33,468 nucleotides of DNA from Fibrobacter succinogenes (lineage in GTDB: Bacteria; Fibrobacterota; Fibrobacteria; Fibrobacterales; Fibrobacteraceae): NCBI GenBank assembly GCA_902771595.1, contig CACXXH010000027.1:1-33468 (forward strand), given 5' to 3'. The notes beneath the pieces are model-generated. The model was not told the DNA's origin, ran no database searches, and saw only the letters and a program-made list of their open reading frames with translations. A program made the position numbers and the translations under genes. Of the stretch, positions 15,774-24,213 are shown in pieces (position 1 is the stretch's first letter; every line of letters begins with the position of its first letter).

Positions 15774-17478
15774 GTTCATCGTTTTTTTATTGTCAACATT
15801 GTTCGTTCTCTCGGGTACAGCGGCCGCGCACAAATGCGGCATGGAAGTAGCCCACCAAAACAGGATAAAGGCAGCCGCCAACCCCAAAGGTTTCGCCGCC
15901 AAGCGCATTCAATTCGCCAGAGCCCCCAGGGACTGCGAGGCCAGCGACTACTACGATTCCGTCTACACGCGCGAATCCGAGCATTTCCAAATTTTCTACA
16001 CGCTCGGCGAAGGTCCGCACGCCACGATTCCCGCATTCATTGACTCGCTCGTCGTCGCGCTCGAAGAGGCCTTCTATTTCCACACAAAAACCATGGGCAT
16101 GCGCACCCCGATGGGTATCGACACTACAAACCATTACCAGAAGCCCGTTAAAAAGGGGCTGTACCCAATCGAAGTCGCAGAAATAGATTTTTTGCGCGAC
16201 CCCTACTACGTTGTCGGCGGACTAGCCTGCAACGGCTGCTACGGCGTCACCTACCCCGACACCACCGACCACAACAAGTCGGCCATCATTATCGACAACG
16301 ACTTCCGATACGTGCCCACACTTGGACAGCGCGAAACCTCACTCGTAAAAGACGGAAAAACCTGCTACTATCCCGTTTCCTCCGAAGTCCAATACAACCA
16401 CGCCGACGGATTTTCGTACGTCGACGACTGGGCCAAAGCCATCCGAGTCACGGCCTTCCATGAACTCTACCACGCCGTCCAACTGCGGTATGTCAGCCTG
16501 TTCGATCACTGGATTCCCTGGATCGAGGCCTCCGCCACAGCAAACGAAGAAATCGGCGTTCCCGACATAAATGATTACGTCTTCTACGTCCCCTATTTCT
16601 TCTCGAAAATAGACTTAGTCCCGCTCTACATGCTGGATTCGCTCGCCAAATACGGGGAAAGCACCCTGTACCTGTACCTTTACAAAAACGTAGACAAGCA
16701 CTTCGACAGGGATATCTGGGAGAGATTCGCCAAAACGCCTGATTTGTCTTTCGAAGAAAATCTCGAAAAATTGCTCAAGGCAAAGAATCTATCCGCCGAT
16801 TCCGTGTTCCACGATTTCGCGACGCGTCTCGCATTTTCGGGAGAAAGGTCTAAAGACGTCGACAAGAAATTCTGGGTATGGGATGACCAGCCGAAATGGG
16901 GCACACCCAGGATAAGGTCGGGACTCAACTACAACACCTATAGCAAGGAAGACGACTTCTACGCCGGCAAGGATCGTTCCAACATCAACAGGTTCGAGCC
17001 GGACACCACCCAATACATGTTCCGCTACTACAAAGATGGCGAACCCGATCTCGAAAACTACAAGGGGCGCGCCTCCGTGCTCCTGTTCAAGGGGAACACG
17101 ACCGAAATCTGCAGGATAGCCAATACCGCGACCATAGATTCAATCAACAGGCTAACCTTCACGGCCGATTCCATCTTATGGGTATTCAGCAGTTTCTCGA
17201 ATCCGAAGCCCATTCCCGAAATCGTCAAGGATTCCACGCTGCGCGCATTCCCCGTTCCCTGGCGCGGTTCCGGCATGCTGTGCTTCACGCCGCTTCCCGA
17301 CACCAAGAAGTTCATCGAGATCCGCACGAGCCGAGGTGAACTCGTAATGCGCGAGCCGTACACCAAGACGACGCACTGCATCAGCGAAGAACGCATCAAG
17401 GAAAAGATGAAGCCGGGCGTATACCGCTTCCGTGCAGGCGCCAGCGGAAAACTCGAGAAATTCCTGGTAGTGTACTAA
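15763..17478 (+). CDS. Secreted putative zinc metalloprotease (MXAN_6640-like)
   Basis: A 571-residue exported protein. A signal peptide (MRTKFIVFLLSTLFVLSG then TAAA) precedes a mature region with the zinc-binding motif HELYH at residues 233-237, extended as AFHELYHAVQ, and a glutamate 18 residues later in WIEASATANEE (Glu255) that could be the third ligand, as in gluzincins. This arrangement resembles the MXAN_6640-family putative metalloproteases. The last 70 residues (FIEIRTSRGELVMREP ... KPGVYRFRAG ... FLVVY) look like a C-terminal Ig-like sorting domain comparable with that of the protein at 4000-6459. The start has an excellent ribosome-binding site, AAGGAGGAGG, lying inside the upstream UbiD gene. 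Substrate and true protease activity are unproven. Confidence 0.78.
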   Translation: MRTKFIVFLLSTLFVLSGTAAAHKCGMEVAHQNRIKAAANPKGFAAKRIQFARAPRDCEASDYYDSVYTRESEHFQIFYTLGEGPHATIPAFIDSLVVALEEAFYFHTKTMGMRTPMGIDTTNHYQKPVKKGLYPIEVAEIDFLRDPYYVVGGLACNGCYGVTYPDTTDHNKSAIIIDNDFRYVPTLGQRETSLVKDGKTCYYPVSSEVQYNHADGFSYVDDWAKAIRVTAFHELYHAVQLRYVSLFDHWIPWIEASATANEEIGVPDINDYVFYVPYFFSKIDLVPLYMLDSLAKYGESTLYLYLYKNVDKHFDRDIWERFAKTPDLSFEENLEKLLKAKNLSADSVFHDFATRLAFSGERSKDVDKKFWVWDDQPKWGTPRIRSGLNYNTYSKEDDFYAGKDRSNINRFEPDTTQYMFRYYKDGEPDLENYKGRASVLLFKGNTTEICRIANTATIDSINRLTFTADSILWVFSSFSNPKPIPEIVKDSTLRAFPVPWRGSGMLCFTPLPDTKKFIEIRTSRGELVMREPYTKTTHCISEERIKEKMKPGVYRFRAGASGKLEKFLVVY

Positions 17479-19082
17479 AGCAACTCGCCAATCCAGGGGA
17501 AGAGATTGTCCTGGTTCTCGAGCTTCGCGAGGAGCGAGGTGTCGGGTTTCTTGCTGCCCGCCGAAAGCCCCGCCATCGCGGAGACATAGAGCGAACGCAC
17601 ATTTTCGTAATGCCCGTTCAGCCGCGACTTCGCGTAATCCGCCGCGGACTTGTTGTGAATCATGAACGCCCAGTCAGAAGCCTGGAACAGCAGGAGTTCG
17701 CGGGCCATCTGTTCGTAGAAGCGGCGGTAGAGTTTCGCCTGCGCGCCACCATTGCAGGCATCCAGCGCGTTCTTGAACGCATCCATCATCCCGCGCATGC
17801 GGAAGAACAGCGGGTACTCCCAGCAAACTTCGTCGTTCATCCAGACTTCGCCGAAACCGCCTTCACCCCACGAAGAGAACGCCGGATCATGCACATCCCC
17901 ATCGCACGAGGAATGCATCGTGGATTCCAGCGAAGCCATCTCCACCGTGTTGGAACAGGCGGCGCGCTCGAACATCTTCTCGATGAACGCAGGCCCTTCG
18001 AACCACCAGTGTCCGAAAAGCTCCGCATCGTAAGGGCATAGGATGGAGACCTTGTTGCCCTCCATCTTCGGGAGGAGTTCGGTGACGGTCGCCTCGCGGT
18101 TCGCGATAAAGAGCCTCGCGTGGTCTTCGACCAGACGGAGCGCGTTCCACGGGCGGTAAACCTGCTTGTCTTCGCTACCCGTAATGCGGTAGTACTTGAG
18201 TCCCGTTTCGATAGGGGTCGAGCCCGCCATGAAGTAGTCGCCTAGGTAGTCGGGCTCGCGTTCGTACGCGATATCCTTGAAGAACTCGCGGTATTCGGGA
18301 TGCCCGGGGTAGCCTGTCTTGCGGCTCCATACTTCCATGGAACTGCCCTGTTCGCGGCCCATGCAATAAAGCCCCGCAGGGGTCTTTATTGGCGCAAATA
18401 CTCCGTATTTGGGCGTGGGTCTAGCCAAAAGCACGCCGTGGGTCTCGAGGAAAAAGTACTCAAAGCCGAATTCGGCCAGAATGAAATCGAGCCCCGAAAA
18501 ATACCCGCATTCGGGGAGCCAAAGCCCGCGGGGCCTAAACCCGAATACCTTTTCAAAAGCCTTCACGGTCACGCCGAGCTGCAGGCGAATCGCCGTCACG
18601 TCGGACTGGTAAGCCGGCAAAAACGGATGCGTCCCCACGCACGTAAGGAGCGTGAGCTTGCCGCAATCCGAAAGCCTCTTCAGCGAAGGCACAATCTCGC
18701 AATTGCAGATGCGTTCCCAGTAGTCGATAAGCGAGCGCTGCCTGCGGGTATAGAACTCGATTACGGGCAGGCGCTCCGGGTCGTCCGCAAAGCGCACGCG
18801 TTCCTTTTCGAGCAGCTGTTCCTGCATGTGCAGGTGGCGCGTAAATTTTTTCAGGAGCGATTCATCGGTAAGCATCGCGAGGAGCGCCGAAGATACGCTC
18901 AGGTTGAGCGTCCCGGGCACGCCCTTCTCCTCGAGCCGGAAAAGCATCTGCACCACCGGCAGATACGTCTCCGCCATAGCCTCGAAAAACCAGTTCTCTT
19001 CCAAGAACCGGTCGTATTCGGGTTCGCGCACAAAAGGCAGGTGCGCATGCAACAGCAGGTGTATCTTACCGGGCGCGGACAA
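17475..19082 (-). CDS. GH57 1,4-alpha-glucan branching enzyme
   Basis: A 535-residue glycoside hydrolase family 57 protein of the DUF1957 branching-enzyme type, which makes alpha-1,6 branches in glycogen. Key features are HAHLPFVREPE at 12-22, the nucleophile region LWLPECGY with Glu191, and the acid/base region ILCPYDAELFGHWWFEGP with Asp352. These positions match those of characterised GH57 branching enzymes (near 183 and 353). The C-terminal helical domain with WGEGGFGEVWMND is also present. It starts at TTG 19082, preceded by GAGGG; no ATG lies nearby, and starting here places HAHLPF at the expected distance from the N-terminus. The gene is 31 nt downstream of the DUF4912-type gene, a common pairing. 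Its stop overlaps the convergent stop by 4 nt. Confidence 0.9.
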   Translation of the reverse strand: MSAPGKIHLLLHAHLPFVREPEYDRFLEENWFFEAMAETYLPVVQMLFRLEEKGVPGTLNLSVSSALLAMLTDESLLKKFTRHLHMQEQLLEKERVRFADDPERLPVIEFYTRRQRSLIDYWERICNCEIVPSLKRLSDCGKLTLLTCVGTHPFLPAYQSDVTAIRLQLGVTVKAFEKVFGFRPRGLWLPECGYFSGLDFILAEFGFEYFFLETHGVLLARPTPKYGVFAPIKTPAGLYCMGREQGSSMEVWSRKTGYPGHPEYREFFKDIAYEREPDYLGDYFMAGSTPIETGLKYYRITGSEDKQVYRPWNALRLVEDHARLFIANREATVTELLPKMEGNKVSILCPYDAELFGHWWFEGPAFIEKMFERAACSNTVEMASLESTMHSSCDGDVHDPAFSSWGEGGFGEVWMNDEVCWEYPLFFRMRGMMDAFKNALDACNGGAQAKLYRRFYEQMARELLLFQASDWAFMIHNKSAADYAKSRLNGHYENVRSLYVSAMAGLSAGSKKPDTSLLAKLENQDNLFPWIGELL

Positions 19083-19113
19083 TTTGCCCTCGAGGTCTAT
19101 CGAGCAGGCGTGC

Positions 19114-20307
19114 CTACTCGGTACGCTTCACGACGATGGGGACAATCGTTGTCGGGAAATCGCCATCCTTGTCGGTCGCGAACACCGGGATGATCTTCGT
19201 GGAATCCGGCAGGTCTTCTTCAAAGCTGAAGGTGCCGTCCGGGTTCAGCGGGAACGGTTCGCCGCGCACCTGCAGGTGAGCGTCGGGGCGCGTGCCGCCG
19301 TAAACGATCAAGCGTGTCTTCACCCACAAGAAGAAATCCTTCCCGTAGTTCACGGAATCCTTCGGGAGTTCAAGCTTGTTGCTCTTGAGGGCCGCACTAG
19401 AAAGCGCGCCCGAGAACATGGAACCCGAAGAGCTGGAAAGCGATTCGAGCCAGTTCTTGGCCGACATGCTCGAAAGGCCCGAGCTGCCGAAACCGCCCAT
19501 GGCCGCACCACCGAGGGATGCGCGCACGAACACGTCATCGACATTCACTTCGGAACCGTTCGGAGTATAGGCCTGCACCGGCGCGGATTCGACCAGCGGC
19601 ATAAAATTATTGCCCTCGGCAAAACCGAGCACGGCCACCGTATTGTCAGTAGCCTTGTTTTCAACATACCAGCTGCGGGCATCGGCAGGCACCACCACGT
19701 CGTGGAACTTGCGCTTCTTGGCACGCTTCACGGTAAGGTCGCCCGAAACGTCGAACAGGCGGAGCACCAGCTTGCTCTTGCCCTTCTTGACACTCTTGAT
19801 GCGGTCTTCGGATACATCCCAGAAAGCCTGCATCCAGTTCGGATCCTTCTGCATGAGCACGAGGTATTCCGGATCGAAGGTCTGTGCCATGCTGGCGGTC
19901 TTCGTCACCGGCTTTGCGGCAGCCTTAGCGGCAGTCACCTTTTCGACGGACTTCTTCACCGCGGCAACCTTCTTGGCCACAGCCTTCGCCGTAACCTTAA
20001 CTTTCACATCGGTCTGTTCCGATGCCTTCGGGGCGGACTTGGCCGCAGCCTTGACCGGGGCCTTCGCGGCCTTTACGGCCTTTGCCGCAGGCTTAACAGC
20101 AGACTTCACGGAAGCCTTAGCAGCCGACTTCACCGTCTCTTCGACAGCCTTCACCGCCTTCGCCGGCTTCTCCGCTGCAGTCTTCGCCTTCTTAGCGACG
20201 GTCTTCACCGCAGACTTCACTGCAGTCTTTATCTTGGAGGTCGTTTCCTTTACGGCCTTCTCCACCTTCTTGGTGGTATTCGTCTTCTCTGTTTTTTTCG
20301 TAGCCAT
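19114..20307 (-). CDS. DUF4912-type protein with histone-H1-like Lys/Ala-rich N-terminal tail
   Basis: A 397-residue protein with two contrasting parts. Residues 1-138 are almost entirely Lys, Ala, Val and Thr in AVKAAKAPVKAAAK-like repeats, resembling the tails of histone H1 and of bacterial H1-like proteins. From about 146 a globular region begins (YLVLMQKDPNWMQAFWDVSE, LVLRLFDVSG, RSWYVENKATDNTVAVLGF) that matches DUF4912, a domain frequently encoded next to GH57 branching enzymes, as here. The C-terminal part (VNYGKDFFLWVKTRLIVYGGT, then DAHLQVRGEPFPLNPDGTFS) is a second beta-rich domain reminiscent of carbohydrate-binding folds. A Ser/Gly-rich linker lies around 270-310. The start has a GGAGG site. 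The role is unknown; glucan binding or scaffolding fits the neighbour, and the tail could bind DNA or another polyanion. Confidence 0.8.
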   Translation of the reverse strand: MATKKTEKTNTTKKVEKAVKETTSKIKTAVKSAVKTVAKKAKTAAEKPAKAVKAVEETVKSAAKASVKSAVKPAAKAVKAAKAPVKAAAKSAPKASEQTDVKVKVTAKAVAKKVAAVKKSVEKVTAAKAAAKPVTKTASMAQTFDPEYLVLMQKDPNWMQAFWDVSEDRIKSVKKGKSKLVLRLFDVSGDLTVKRAKKRKFHDVVVPADARSWYVENKATDNTVAVLGFAEGNNFMPLVESAPVQAYTPNGSEVNVDDVFVRASLGGAAMGGFGSSGLSSMSAKNWLESLSSSSGSMFSGALSSAALKSNKLELPKDSVNYGKDFFLWVKTRLIVYGGTRPDAHLQVRGEPFPLNPDGTFSFEEDLPDSTKIIPVFATDKDGDFPTTIVPIVVKRTE

Positions 20308-20330
20308 TTCTAGCCTCCTACAGTAAAAAA

Positions 20331-21572
20331 CTATCGACGGGACTGACCCCAGCTGCCTATGCCCATCAGGCCCAGGCGGATGCCGAAGAACACTTCTTCC
20401 CAGTTACCCTCGGATTCCGAGAAGCGCTTGCCGCCCTGGAGCGCCAAGTCGAGGGAAATGCCCTTGCGGCCGAGCGGGAACCCGGCACCAACGGAACCGC
20501 CCACTTCGTAAACATCGGCGACATACCAGTTCTTGAACCATGCGCCCGCGCGATAAGTGACCCTATCCAGGAACGGATCGTAGTAGAGGGAGCTTCCGTC
20601 ACGCTGGTAACCGATAGATGCGACAAAGTCATCCTGCGTTTCGGTCTTGCTTCTCATGTCGTAGCTGTGGCCGATGTTTTCAACATCTTCGTCCCACTTG
20701 CGCCACTGCAAATCCATCATCACGTTGTGACGCTTGGCCAGGCGGTAGTTCACGCCCGTAGCGAACAAAGCGGGAATTTTCACCTTGCGTTCGATGCAAC
20801 TCGGAACGAGCGTATCGAGTTCCGAGAAGCGGAGGTTGTATTCCAACTTGTTGAGAAGCGTGTAGCCCGTGGTGTACGAGAAGTAGAACGAGGACTGGCG
20901 CCCGCGGTACTGCACAGAGCCGGAGTAGTAAGCCGGATGGTGGTCAATTTCCCAGGAACCTTCCACGTAATCCGACAGTTCGGCGTTGTTCGTCGCCCAC
21001 ATATCCTCGTCAGCGACACCATCTTTGTTCGGGCCGAGCGTAAGACTACGCACCATGCTGCCCATCACGATGTGCACGGAAGCACCGAGGGAGATGTTGC
21101 GGAGGTACGGGAGCCTCACGGCGTAAGTCGGGATAATCTCGTAGACACTGCCCTTGTACTCGATGCGGGCATCAGCATGGGACAAGGTATCCACGACGCT
21201 TTCACGGATAGACGAAGCATAGTGCTGCCACAGAGAAACGCCGAATGCGCCAAAATCGCCCATCGGGAACGACAGGTTGAACGAAGGCATCGAGATGTTG
21301 CTCGTGAAATAGCTGTCACTGTGCAACTCGATGGCATACATGTCCATGAGGAAGTTCAGGTTGAACACGACCTTCGTGTCGAAAGCCATGCGCGCCGGGT
21401 TTATGACAGAAAGGCCTTCCGCCTCGCCCGTCTTGGCCCCACCCGCAAAACCGCGACCCGCGGCAGCTGCAGAACCACCTGCAATCTGTTCCTCACCCAA
21501 AGCATCAATACCAATCATAGAAGCCGACGCAAAGGCGGCACAACAAAGAATCAATCCTAAAAACTTTTTCAT
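20331..21572 (-). CDS. Outer-membrane beta-barrel protein (FadL/PorV-like appearance)
   Basis: A 413-residue exported protein. The signal peptide MKKFLGLILCCAAFASAS is followed by a Gly/Ala-rich segment and EGLSVINPARMAF, an NPA-containing N-terminal motif seen in FadL-like and PorV-like barrels. The rest alternates short amphipathic strands rich in Tyr, Trp and Phe (VVFNLNFLMDMY, SFNLSFPMGDFGAFGVSLWQ, SSFYFSYTTGYTLLNKLEYN), ending in VFFGIRLGLMGIG. It is therefore probably an outer-membrane barrel. It overlaps the upstream lipoprotein gene by 4 nt (ATGA) and has a strong ribosome-binding site GGAGGTGA, indicating that the two are made together and may form a complex. Substrate is unknown. 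Confidence 0.75.
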   Translation of the reverse strand: MKKFLGLILCCAAFASASMIGIDALGEEQIAGGSAAAAGRGFAGGAKTGEAEGLSVINPARMAFDTKVVFNLNFLMDMYAIELHSDSYFTSNISMPSFNLSFPMGDFGAFGVSLWQHYASSIRESVVDTLSHADARIEYKGSVYEIIPTYAVRLPYLRNISLGASVHIVMGSMVRSLTLGPNKDGVADEDMWATNNAELSDYVEGSWEIDHHPAYYSGSVQYRGRQSSFYFSYTTGYTLLNKLEYNLRFSELDTLVPSCIERKVKIPALFATGVNYRLAKRHNVMMDLQWRKWDEDVENIGHSYDMRSKTETQDDFVASIGYQRDGSSLYYDPFLDRVTYRAGAWFKNWYVADVYEVGGSVGAGFPLGRKGISLDLALQGGKRFSESEGNWEEVFFGIRLGLMGIGSWGQSRR

Positions 21573-22975
21573 TCTTCACCTCCGCGCTTGGTAGCAAGCC
21601 AGAGTTTGAGATTAGCAGGCTGGCTGAACGTTTTGCCGAAATCGTAGCGGGCGTAATCGAAATACTTGAAGAACACCTTGACGGAATCGCCGTCCTCCGT
21701 CTTGTAGTCCGCATAAAGGGAATCCTTGTCCTGCAGTACCGGGTAGCCGAGACGGACCATCATCTTGAAATTGCGCCCGTTCTTCGCCTGGTTGATAAGG
21801 TCACGCAGGCCATAGGTCACCTGGAGCGAGAGCGAATCGCCGTCGTAGAACACCATGTTCGGGTGACCCGACTCGGCCACTTGTTTGCGGTTCACCTTGT
21901 ACATCTCCATACGGCGGACTTCTTCACCGAGACTATCGATAAAGGAGCCCACGACAACCTGGATAGGCAGTCCCAGTTCATTCAAGCCATCGGCGTCGTC
22001 GCGTACCAGATTGAGCTGGGCAAGGACGACCGCCTGGCGCACATCGTTGCTGTCGCCTTCATCAAACGGGAAGGCATCGCCATAGAAATCGGAAAGAGAT
22101 TCGAGGATCTTCTCCGACGGGTATTCCACGACTAAGGATTCGAGTACGCCGCCACGCACAACGAGGCAATCCTCGCAGAAATCATCGTAGACGACTATAT
22201 TGCTCGCGCGGAAAGGCGGAAGCCTCTTGACGGCCGTATCCGAAACAGAGCGCATGAGGAATTCGGGCGGGTAATTGCTAACCGGGCCATAGAAGCGGTA
22301 AACATGCTTGGCCTCCGATGCGGAGATGCGCAACTGGAGGTGACATGCGGGACCAGCCTTCTTCATGTCCTCGACAAAAGCGGCAGGCAGGTCAAATCTC
22401 ACCAAAGAATCCTTCGCTCCGATGGAAATCTCGTAAGAGGTATCCGCGGAATTGTCCGTCTTCCATTCCTTGAGTTCTTCGGCCCAATCAGAAACAGAGA
22501 CCTTGCCCACGCTGTCGATAAAGGACTTTTTCTGTCCGTTGTCGAGAATCCATTCAAGTTTCAGATCGAGAGTCTCCTTGTACGGGAGCGAATCCTGGGG
22601 GAAACGCTTGGCGTTATAGAATTCCTTGTCCACGAACAGCACAATGGCAGCCGCAGCCGAATCCGCATCGCTCATCTCGTCGAGGAACGAGGAATCGATG
22701 AATGCGAAATCGAAGACGACGTCGTGAGACAGGCCCGCCAGCGAACCGAAGACCATCGTACTTTCCACGGCGAATACCGAATTGCCGGCATACGTTTTCG
22801 CGGATACGGGAGTAAGGTCATTCACCGTGAGCATCTGGACCTTGTAACTATCAGGCAGACCCTGGTCCGAAAGCCAGCTGCTCAAGCTCGAATCGCTAGA
22901 ATCGAAAAGACAGGCCGTCAGGACAATAGCCCACGCGACCAAAAAAGACAATAACGCAATATTTTTCTTCTTCAC
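21569..22975 (-). CDS. Large hypothetical lipoprotein, partner of the barrel protein
   Basis: A 468-residue lipoprotein. The N-terminus VKKKNIALLSFLVAW then AIVLTAC gives a clear lipobox (LTAC, Cys22), followed by a short Ser/Asp-rich spacer. The start is GTG 22975, chosen because GGAG lies 6 nt upstream and a normal type II signal peptide begins there; the frame is open for a further 49 codons but those encode nothing signal-like. The mature part is beta-rich, with acidic loops and repeated KVSVSDWAEELKEWK or DSLSLQVTYGLRDL-like segments. I recognise no domain. It overlaps the barrel gene and heads the operon that continues to the DUF4912-type and GH57 genes, so it is likely anchored in the outer membrane beside the barrel. 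Confidence 0.7.
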   Translation of the reverse strand: MKKKNIALLSFLVAWAIVLTACLFDSSDSSLSSWLSDQGLPDSYKVQMLTVNDLTPVSAKTYAGNSVFAVESTMVFGSLAGLSHDVVFDFAFIDSSFLDEMSDADSAAAAIVLFVDKEFYNAKRFPQDSLPYKETLDLKLEWILDNGQKKSFIDSVGKVSVSDWAEELKEWKTDNSADTSYEISIGAKDSLVRFDLPAAFVEDMKKAGPACHLQLRISASEAKHVYRFYGPVSNYPPEFLMRSVSDTAVKRLPPFRASNIVVYDDFCEDCLVVRGGVLESLVVEYPSEKILESLSDFYGDAFPFDEGDSNDVRQAVVLAQLNLVRDDADGLNELGLPIQVVVGSFIDSLGEEVRRMEMYKVNRKQVAESGHPNMVFYDGDSLSLQVTYGLRDLINQAKNGRNFKMMVRLGYPVLQDKDSLYADYKTEDGDSVKVFFKYFDYARYDFGKTFSQPANLKLWLATKRGGEE

Positions 22976-23014
22976 TCGGAACTCCGAATCGTGTTGAACA
23001 TTTTTTCGGACATT

Positions 23015-23020
23015 AATATA
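23015..23020 (-). promoter_or_regulatory. Candidate -10 element (TATATT) of the lipoprotein/barrel operon
   Basis: The minus strand reads CTATATTAATG over 23011-23021, 39 nt before the GTG at 22975. A Shine-Dalgarno is present in the leader. The divergent promoter for the gene at 23125 lies about 80 bp away. Confidence 0.4.
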
Positions 23021-23096
23021 GAAAAAGAGCCCTGTTTTCACCCAATTTTGGCAAAAAAACACCCCGTCAACGCACCTCCTCCACCCCCAAAAAACA

Positions 23097-23102
23097 TATA
23101 TT
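23097..23102 (+). promoter_or_regulatory. Candidate -10 element (TATATT) of the Ser/Cys-rich lipoprotein gene
   Basis: ACATATATTTG at 23094-23104 lies 22 nt before ATG 23125, with AGGAG at 23114-23118 between them. It shares TATATTTG with the elements at 10913 (minus) and 24208. No -35 consensus is visible. Confidence 0.42.
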
Positions 23103-23124
23103 TGAAATAAAGTAGGAGTCAATT

Positions 23125-24141
23125 ATGAAATTGCGTTTTCGTCTAGGTAAGTTTTTATTGTCCGTAACCGCCATATTCTGGGCAAGTTGCAGTGACGAAG
23201 CCCAGCCCCTTTACGGCACTATTGGCACCGACGATTCCGCCCCGGAATCGAGCGAGTCCCTCGAACCGCCTTCTTCGGCCTCTATTGAAGAGACATCCAG
23301 CAATTCCGAAGCGACATCGAGCGAAACTCCCGAATCGTCTTCCTCGACTCCGGCAGAAAACCTCTCCAGCAGCAGCGCCGAGCAATACAGGCTCGCCAGC
23401 GATTCGAGCGTCACCTGCACCTCAGAGCAAATCATCTACAGTGAATGTGTGTACTTAAGCACAAAAAGTGATAGGTCCAGAACCTGTCCTTCTCTACAAG
23501 CTGACCTAGAGAACAACACGACTCGTTCCATCGAGGAATTGGCCGAAATAGAAGACGACCTGGAAAATTGCTCCGAATTCCTTGAAGAACCCCTTTACGG
23601 AGTTCCTTCCTGCATGAACCAAATGAGAGTCCGCTTTGAATACAAGTGTTCCGACGGCAAGACCTATACAAATTTAAGGGCGAAGGATGGGCTAATTTAT
23701 ACAGAAACTGCATATGACAGTTTGTTCAACAGCAGTTCCAGTTTCACTAGCAGCTCCAGCGAGGCTTCCAGCAGTTCCGCTGCCCCGTCCCCGCTTTGCC
23801 AAAAGACGGACTTCGTTTTAAGGGATATAGTCGCCGACAGCTGCATAGCCCAGAAGCTGGACAGCCTCGCCGCCGCTGGCGAAGACGTTTCAGACAACTT
23901 AAAAAAATGCGTCAATTCTTCGTACCGCAGAGCGTACGATGGAGAATACGCGCAAACCCAGATTTGCGACGGCGAAACGACAGTAAACCCGCGCTACCAG
24001 GCCAAGCTGGACTCCATCCGCAAAGAAGTCGACAAGACAATCAATCTTTGCAAGGCGCCCGATGTTCCGGCCGATAGCGCCAAAACCCCTGCGGACAGCA
24101 CCGTGACGCCGATAGACACCGCCGCGACATCACAGGAATAG
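23125..24141 (+). CDS. Cys-rich lipoprotein with Ser-rich linkers
   Basis: A 338-residue lipoprotein of unknown function. The signal peptide ends in WASC, with Cys22 as lipidation site; Trp at the -3 position is unusual for a lipobox. Residues about 40-95 and 205-222 are Ser/Glu-rich linkers typical of Fibrobacter surface proteins. Two globular Cys-rich stretches (about 97-190 and 223-300) look like degenerate copies of one module: each has a pair of Cys near its start, a charged stretch ending in ENC or KKC, and a YKCSDGKTYTN or QICDGETTVNP segment. The C-terminus is a low-complexity PADSxxTP tail. It is transcribed divergently from the lipoprotein/barrel operon; the 149-bp gap holds both promoters. 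Disulfide-stabilised modules exposed on the surface are a reasonable inference. Confidence 0.75.
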   Translation: MKLRFRLGKFLLSVTAIFWASCSDEAQPLYGTIGTDDSAPESSESLEPPSSASIEETSSNSEATSSETPESSSSTPAENLSSSSAEQYRLASDSSVTCTSEQIIYSECVYLSTKSDRSRTCPSLQADLENNTTRSIEELAEIEDDLENCSEFLEEPLYGVPSCMNQMRVRFEYKCSDGKTYTNLRAKDGLIYTETAYDSLFNSSSSFTSSSSEASSSSAAPSPLCQKTDFVLRDIVADSCIAQKLDSLAAAGEDVSDNLKKCVNSSYRRAYDGEYAQTQICDGETTVNPRYQAKLDSIRKEVDKTINLCKAPDVPADSAKTPADSTVTPIDTAATSQE

Positions 24142-24169
24142 CGCTATATAAGCACTTTTCCTCACATCC

Positions 24170-24197
24170 CTAGTAACTAGGAACTAGGAACTCGTAA
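24170..24197 (+). repeat. Four tandem heptamers CTAG(T/G)AA upstream of thrC
   Basis: The sequence reads CTAGTAA, CTAGGAA, CTAGGAA, CTCGTAA with exact 7-bp period, followed by CTCCATT. It ends 10 bp before the TATATT hexamer of the thrC promoter, where a -35 region would lie. Confidence 0.75.
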
Positions 24198-24207
24198 CTC
24201 CATTTAC

Positions 24208-24213
24208 TATATT
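24208..24213 (+). promoter_or_regulatory. Candidate -10 element (TATATT) of thrC
   Basis: TTTACTATATTTG at 24203-24215 lies 26 nt before ATG 24240. A GAGG Shine-Dalgarno (24231-24234) follows. No TTGACA-like -35 is present; the heptamer repeats occupy that position. Confidence 0.45.

Noticed and set aside
18826..20313. Plus-strand frame with Leu/Arg/Ser/His-rich repeats opposite the DUF4912-type gene
   Set aside because: The repeats are the antisense reading of the Lys/Ala-rich tail, and the minus-strand gene has a GGAGG site and an operon context.
22976..23122. Upstream extension of the large lipoprotein gene
   Set aside because: The extra 49 codons lack signal features and cover the candidate promoter; GTG 22975 with GGAG begins a normal lipoprotein signal peptide.
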